Source of the DNA: Martinezella tropici | Lineage (GTDB): Bacteria > Pseudomonadota > Alphaproteobacteria > Rhizobiales > Rhizobiaceae | Assembly (NCBI RefSeq): GCF_003287875.1 | Contig: NZ_QMKK01000061.1 | Coordinates: forward strand, 124,001-188,000 | Direction of reading: 5' to 3' | DNA: 64,000 bases | Shown here: positions 59,641 to 64,000 of the stretch, piece after piece | How positions within the stretch are numbered: the stretch's first letter is position 1 | Layout of the letters: each line of letters starts with the position of its first letter | Notes under the pieces: model-generated | What the model was told of the DNA's origin: nothing | What the model saw: the letters and a program-made list of their open reading frames with translations, nothing else | Database searches by the model: none | Program-made: the position numbers and the translations under genes

Positions 59641-61158
59641 ATGGACAATTTCCCGCTTCGCCGCAAGAGCGTTGGCTGGACTGGCCTGCGGCATTGGCTC
59701 CGCTCTCGCCTGCCATCGGTGGTCGGCGACGGAGCATCGACCCTCGTTTCGAAAATCGTCGCGCAGGTCGTCCAGCTCCTTATATTCCTCGTTGCCGCTC
59801 GCGTGCTGGAATCGGCGGAATTCGGCCTCTACGCCTTCAGCTCCGCCATCATGATCATGCTGGTCGTGATTGCGGAAGGCGGATGGGGCGAGTTCGTCAT
59901 GAAGGCCGAATGCAGCGCGCGGGAGCTCGACCAGGTCGGCACGATTTCGATCATTGCCGGTATGCTCGTGACGATCGTCGGCCTCGCGGCTGCGGCCACT
60001 GCATGGCTCGTCTTTCGCCGCCCGCATGAAGCGGCGCTTCTGGTCCTCTTCAGCGGCTGGTTCTTGCCGTCATCGCTTTATGCCGTTTATGACGGGCTGC
60101 TGGTTGCCCGAGGTCTCCTGCGCCGGCAGGCGGTCATCCGGATGGCGAGCGAGATAGCCGGGCTTTGCTGCACCATGCTAGGACTGTGGTTGGGGTGGAG
60201 CATATTTTCACTCGTGGCCGGCCGGCTCATGTCGCAGCTGGTCTGCCTTGGCGCTTCCGCGGTCGTGCTCGGCTGGTTCCCCAGAATATATCTGACCTGG
60301 CCTCTTGCCCGCGAGATCCTCGAATTCTCGCGCCATATCCTGTCGAACCGGCTGATCGTCTTTCTGCGCTCCTATTCCGGAACATTGGCGATCGGCAGCT
60401 TTCTCGGGCTTGCGGAGGCGGGCTATTATCGTGTGGCGGAGCGCATCGTCGCGGCATTTTCCGAGCTCATCGGCGAGCCCGCGCGGATGCTTGCCTGGAC
60501 GCTGTTTCGCCGATCGGCGATGGTGATGAGTTCGGACGGAAGGCCTGTTCGCGACGCCGGCGCAGCCGCGACGGTTTTCATGATGGTTCTCATGGCAATT
60601 TCCACGCCGATCTATCTCGGCCTCTCGCTGATTTCGTCCAATCTGATCGAGGTCGTGCTCGGTGACAAATGGGCACCGGCCGCCGTTCTGGTGGCTATCC
60701 TCTCCATGAAGCAGGTCCTGCTGACGCCGGGCTATGTGACCGAGGCCCTCCTGTCCTTGTCAGGCAATATCAGGCGCATGCCACCGACCTTGCTGCTCAA
60801 CGCATTGGTTTCCGTCTCGCTCATTCTGCTTCTGGCGCCCTTCGGCGTCACGGCGGCGGCATGGGGCCAATGCGCGGCATCATTGATCTCCTTTTTGACC
60901 TCCATGCATCTGCAGAAAAATTATGGAGGCCTTGGTTGGGGGAAGGTCTTGCGCAAGAGTGGCTATGTCGTGGTCGCGATCGCCCTGATGGCGGCGGCGG
61001 TCTATGGGCTCGGCTATTTTGCCGAGACGCTCAGCATGCGGCGTATCCTGACCGTGCTGCTGCAGGTGGCCGCAGGCAGCGCGATCTACGCCTGCACGCT
61101 GCTCGCTTTGGAAAAGATATTCGGAGGCGCGGCCTCCATTCTACCGGTCAAGCGATAA
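59641..61158 (+). CDS. Wzx-like oligosaccharide flippase
   Basis: Encodes 505 residues of the polysaccharide transport (MOP) family with about 12-14 membrane segments. The N-terminus holds GDGASTLVSKIVAQVVQLLIFLVAARVLESAEFGLYAFSSAIM, the recognised flippase block, and TLAIGSFLGLAEAGYYRVAERIVAAFSELI stands at the middle. It should flip lipid-linked repeat units across the inner membrane. The ribosome binding site is weak. It ends 37 bp before the methyltransferase gene. No polymerase (Wzy) gene is in the window. Confidence 0.85.
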   Translation: MDNFPLRRKSVGWTGLRHWLRSRLPSVVGDGASTLVSKIVAQVVQLLIFLVAARVLESAEFGLYAFSSAIMIMLVVIAEGGWGEFVMKAECSARELDQVGTISIIAGMLVTIVGLAAAATAWLVFRRPHEAALLVLFSGWFLPSSLYAVYDGLLVARGLLRRQAVIRMASEIAGLCCTMLGLWLGWSIFSLVAGRLMSQLVCLGASAVVLGWFPRIYLTWPLAREILEFSRHILSNRLIVFLRSYSGTLAIGSFLGLAEAGYYRVAERIVAAFSELIGEPARMLAWTLFRRSAMVMSSDGRPVRDAGAAATVFMMVLMAISTPIYLGLSLISSNLIEVVLGDKWAPAAVLVAILSMKQVLLTPGYVTEALLSLSGNIRRMPPTLLLNALVSVSLILLLAPFGVTAAAWGQCAASLISFLTSMHLQKNYGGLGWGKVLRKSGYVVVAIALMAAAVYGLGYFAETLSMRRILTVLLQVAAGSAIYACTLLALEKIFGGAASILPVKR

Positions 61159-61195
61159 TGGCGGCGACCGGCTCGCACGGACAAGGAGGGAAATG

Positions 61196-62032
61196 ATGGC
61201 AACATCGTTGTGGTCCAGTTCATCGTGGTCGAACCATGCGCGCACGGTCTTCAGGGGAGCGAAGCAAACCGCCGCCCACGGACTTTCGCCCCTCAGGCTC
61301 GCAAGAGGACGGCTGAACTACCTTTCCCCTTTTCCGCGACGATTTACCGGCGCCTATGGTTCTTACGACGCGGCCATGGCAGCCGCCCGCAGACGGGAGT
61401 TGGCCGGCTACGATCACAAGGAGATCGCAACCGTTGCCTTTGCCAAAATGTGTCAACTAACGCCGTGGGATTATCCGGTGCTGTTCTGGATTCGCAGCCT
61501 ATTGCCAGAGATCGACGGCCTCATCGATGCGGGCGGGCATATGGGAACGAAATATCGCGCCTTCCGCCCGTTGCTGCCGCTGGAAGGCTCGTTTCGCTGG
61601 ATTGTCTATGATCTACCCGCCATCGTTCATGCCGGACAGGATCTCGCTCAAAAGGAGGGCCTGACCGGTCTCGGTTTTGTCGAGCGGATCGAGGATGCGG
61701 GCGAGATGCCGTTGTTCCTCGGATCAGGGCTCATGCAATATCTCGATATGCCGCTGTCCGGCCTCCTGATGAAAATGCCCTCTCGGCCACGTCACCTGAT
61801 CCTCAATAAAGTCGCGCTTCGCAAAGAAAGCACTGTCGTCACGCTTGAACGAATCGGCGGGTCGTACGTCCCCTACCACATGCGCAACGAGGCTGAATTC
61901 ATCGCTGATATCACAAATCTCGGATACAGGCAGGTCGATCGCTGGTCCATTCCGTCCCTGTCGCACGCAATCGACACGCATCCCGAACTCGGACGCAGCG
62001 AAAGCGCCGGCTTTTATTTCCGGCTTGGGTAG
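61196..62032 (+). CDS. TIGR04325 family methyltransferase
   Basis: Encodes 278 residues. The pattern FTGAYGSYDAAMAAARRRELAGYDHKEIATVAFAKM, then LLPEIDGLIDAGGHMGTKYRAFRPLL, WIVYDLPAIVHAGQDLAQKEG and GSGLMQYLDMPLSGLL, is that of TIGR04325, putative SAM-dependent methyltransferases found in polysaccharide and lipopolysaccharide clusters. GGHMG stands for the SAM glycine loop. It may O-methylate a sugar in the polymer. AGGAGG gives best spacing to ATG 61196, rather than 61193. Its end overlaps the convergent GMC oxidoreductase gene by 19 bases. Confidence 0.8.
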   Translation: MATSLWSSSSWSNHARTVFRGAKQTAAHGLSPLRLARGRLNYLSPFPRRFTGAYGSYDAAMAAARRRELAGYDHKEIATVAFAKMCQLTPWDYPVLFWIRSLLPEIDGLIDAGGHMGTKYRAFRPLLPLEGSFRWIVYDLPAIVHAGQDLAQKEGLTGLGFVERIEDAGEMPLFLGSGLMQYLDMPLSGLLMKMPSRPRHLILNKVALRKESTVVTLERIGGSYVPYHMRNEAEFIADITNLGYRQVDRWSIPSLSHAIDTHPELGRSESAGFYFRLG

Positions 62033-63744
62033 CCTTGAAGGAGGGAGAGATCCAGTTCGCTGACGCGCGGCTTGCGCGCTTGCGCGGCCGCGTGCCTCTG
62101 CTTGAGGTGGTCGGCGAGCCGGATCGCCAAGGCAAGCAGCATCAACGTCGGATTGGCGTGGCCCGGCGTCGGAAACACGGAACTGCCTGCAATGAACAGG
62201 CCGTCGATGCCATGAACCATGGCATTGGTGTCGACGACGCTTGTTCGCGGATCGGTTCCCATGCGGGTCGTGCAGGACGGATGCGCCATGTCCATGAATT
62301 GCGCACCGGCATTCCCGCCCGCAACGATCCAATCCGGCAGTCGTGGTTTCGGCAGGCCGACACGGGTGAATTCATTCGAGATTGTCAGTGCAAGCCGCTT
62401 GACGCTGTCTATCTCGCGCGTACCGATCCTCCAGTCGATGCGTGCCAAGGGTTGGCCGAACGGATCGCACCGGTCCGCAAGGGTGATACGACTTTCGGAA
62501 TCGAGCTGCTGTTCCACCATGACATCGAACCGCAATTCGATCGAACGATGCGGAAGTCCACGCTTACGGACAAGGCGATTATACAGTCCTGAGATGATCA
62601 TGTCGGTCGATTTCGCGACCGCCAGCAGATCGCGCTTGACTGTCTTGCCCGCTCCCTTCGTCAAACGTTTCAGTGCCGCCCAGGGATCGTCATCGGCGTG
62701 GACTTGAACGGGATAGGCCGCGCAATTGGTGAGGCCTTCGCGCGCCTGCATTTCCGGGCTCAGGGACATGCCTCTGAGATAGAAGTGCGTCCGCCCGCCA
62801 TGGCCAAGGCCGTAGAAATTGAAATGCCGCGCAATGGCGTCAATGTCACGCCCTGTGAAGCGACAGAGCGACGTACGGGGATGATCGCAGAGATAGCGTC
62901 CCACGATGCCGTGCGCGTTGCCTATGCCCGCAGACTGGGCGGAATTCGACGCAAGCAGGAGCCGTGCATTCTCGACGCCGCCGCCGCAAAGAATGACCGT
63001 ATCCGCACGCACGCTTGCGCTCCGGCCGGTCGCGCTTTTGAGATCCAGCGAGGTCACTCGCCGGCCGGGGCTGTCGAGATTGATCTGGACCACCGTGGCA
63101 TGCATCAGAAAATCTATATTCGTTGCCCTGATGTCGAGGGCAAGGCGATTGAAACGTGTCGGCTCGGCGCGCGGATGGCGCATATGACTGAATTGCCAGA
63201 AGAAGGGCCGCAGCAGCTGCGTGTCCAGACCGAGATCATCGGGACGCGAATGCAGCAGGCCAAGCAGGCTTTCATCATAGAGATTGGGCCCGAGATTGAG
63301 CAGCTCCCCGGCGCGGTCGAGGGCCGGCAGCAGTTCGCGACGATCGATCGGCCAGCCGGACAGCGGCAGCCAGGGCCGGTTGGCGAAGTCGATGTCATCG
63401 AAGGCGGCACATTTTCCGATCCATGTATGGCTGCTACCGCCAAGCATGCGATTTCGCAGCTCGAATGCCGGAATATCGTTCAGCCATGCCAGACTGCCAT
63501 TATAGCCTCGCCCCTCCGGCGTACCCACCGCCGAAGCGGAAGGCTGCCCAATATTTTCGACGGCGTTCAACGCCTGGATCTCGGCTTCGTAATCGTGGCC
63601 ACCGCTTTCGATGACGAGGACGCGGATCTGCGTATCGGCAAGCTCGCGCGCGATCGCAATGCCTGCCGGACCGCCGCCGATAATGGCGATATCTGCATAT
63701 ATTTCAATGCCATGTGGCATAGAGCTTAAGTCGCGGCTCATCAT
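62014..63744 (-). CDS. GMC family FAD-dependent oxidoreductase
   Basis: Encodes 576 residues. The FAD fold is DIAIIGGGPAGIAIARELADTQIRVLVIESGG, then FELRNRMLGGSSHTWIGKCA for the isoalloxazine site, DTVILCGGGVENARLLLAS and the C-terminal MAHPSCTTRMGTDPRTSVVD, with SSVFPTPGHANPTLMLLALAIRLADH. It is a distant relative of the sugar-operon oxidase at 42242. Members of this branch are found within polysaccharide clusters and may oxidise a sugar of the repeat unit or its precursor, which is inference. GGAAAACGACC precedes the ATG at 63744. Converges with the TIGR04325 gene. Confidence 0.85.
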   Translation of the reverse strand: MMSRDLSSMPHGIEIYADIAIIGGGPAGIAIARELADTQIRVLVIESGGHDYEAEIQALNAVENIGQPSASAVGTPEGRGYNGSLAWLNDIPAFELRNRMLGGSSHTWIGKCAAFDDIDFANRPWLPLSGWPIDRRELLPALDRAGELLNLGPNLYDESLLGLLHSRPDDLGLDTQLLRPFFWQFSHMRHPRAEPTRFNRLALDIRATNIDFLMHATVVQINLDSPGRRVTSLDLKSATGRSASVRADTVILCGGGVENARLLLASNSAQSAGIGNAHGIVGRYLCDHPRTSLCRFTGRDIDAIARHFNFYGLGHGGRTHFYLRGMSLSPEMQAREGLTNCAAYPVQVHADDDPWAALKRLTKGAGKTVKRDLLAVAKSTDMIISGLYNRLVRKRGLPHRSIELRFDVMVEQQLDSESRITLADRCDPFGQPLARIDWRIGTREIDSVKRLALTISNEFTRVGLPKPRLPDWIVAGGNAGAQFMDMAHPSCTTRMGTDPRTSVVDTNAMVHGIDGLFIAGSSVFPTPGHANPTLMLLALAIRLADHLKQRHAAAQARKPRVSELDLSLLQGYPSRK

Positions 63745-63957
63745 GGTCGTTTTCCATCCGCTTTTCCCGTTTTTACCAGTATCGCGAGCGCTCGGATAAT
63801 TGTTCGATTGGCATAGGCGGGGATGACATCTACCGATTTCGGATAGGTGTTTTGATCGGTTGCGATGTTCTTTTTCAGTCGGAAAGCCATGCTGAAAATG
63901 GGTCGATCACACGCTAGGCTCTCCTGCAAATGCCGTGTTTCCTGGGGAGCGAAAACT

Positions 63958-64000
63958 ATGGCCAAGGTTGGGTTACGCGAATGGTTGGCGCTCGCGCCGG
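63958..64000 (+). CDS. Start of an unidentified gene (cut by window end)
   Basis: ATG 63958 follows GGGGAG at good spacing and opens MAKVGLREWLALAP to the window edge. Too short to identify. It diverges from the GMC oxidoreductase gene and probably continues the exopolysaccharide cluster. Confidence 0.5.
   Translation, partial: MAKVGLREWLALAP

Noticed and set aside
59204..59641. 145-residue open frame between the ExoY-like gene and the flippase
   Set aside because: Irregular composition, no ribosome binding site, no domain; crosses AT-rich intergenic DNA.
63741..63890. 49-residue frame overlapping the GMC oxidoreductase start by ATGA
   Set aside because: The ATGA overlap is suggestive of coupling, but there is no ribosome binding site and no family likeness.
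1..64000. Search for tRNA, rRNA, CRISPR arrays, insertion sequences, phage genes and plasmid origins
   Set aside because: No supporting sequence was recognised on either strand by reading; a tRNA scan could still reveal one at the island edges.

Overview
The window is chromosomal-type DNA of an alphaproteobacterium of the family Rhizobiaceae, most likely Rhizobium sensu lato. The evidence is high GC content, the gene families present (HWE histidine kinase, DUF892, DUF2934, DUF3175, DUF1328, ExoF/ExoP/ExoY-type exopolysaccharide genes) and the promoter signatures. No rRNA, tRNA, CRISPR array, insertion sequence or phage gene was seen. The genus is an inference.

Layout. 1-190: 3' end of aroE. 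0.2-34 kb: a dense accessory region of stress genes. It holds a quinone oxidoreductase, an MFS pump, a YdeP-like molybdoenzyme, a CYTH-CHAD protein, a PaoABC-like aldehyde oxidoreductase, a ferritin-like DUF892 protein, an HWE kinase, an HD hydrolase, trehalose synthase, a four-helix copper-binding protein, topoisomerase IB, a TPP-dependent oxidase-like enzyme, catalase KatE, short-chain dehydrogenases, a DUF2231-PQQ dehydrogenase pair, CBS and BON proteins, and many small hydrophilic or one-helix proteins. 34.4-41.2 kb: an MlrC-like M81 peptidase with a complete dipeptide/opine-type ABC transporter. 42.2-50.4 kb: a LacI-controlled sugar uptake operon with an isomerase and a GMC oxidoreductase. 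50.9-64 kb: an exopolysaccharide cluster (two GT4 enzymes, ExoF-like exporter, ExoP-like chain-length protein fused to a GT2 domain, ExoY-like priming transferase, Wzx flippase, TIGR04325 methyltransferase, second GMC oxidoreductase).

Main result. Reading both strands by eye I find 18 intergenic, correctly oriented copies of the alphaproteobacterial EcfG/RpoE2 general stress response promoter (GGAAC-N16/17-NGTT), all between 1.8 and 33.5 kb. Each lies 24-160 bp upstream of a start codon. No intergenic copy was seen in the remaining 30 kb. The first 34 kb is therefore best read as a general stress response regulon island. Its outputs are peroxide removal, carbonyl oxidation, DNA topology, metal binding, envelope proteins and possibly alarmone turnover. 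It also carries an HWE kinase of the class that feeds PhyR, and a free-standing sigma-region-2-like small protein. The promoters identify several otherwise unrecognisable small genes as stress genes.
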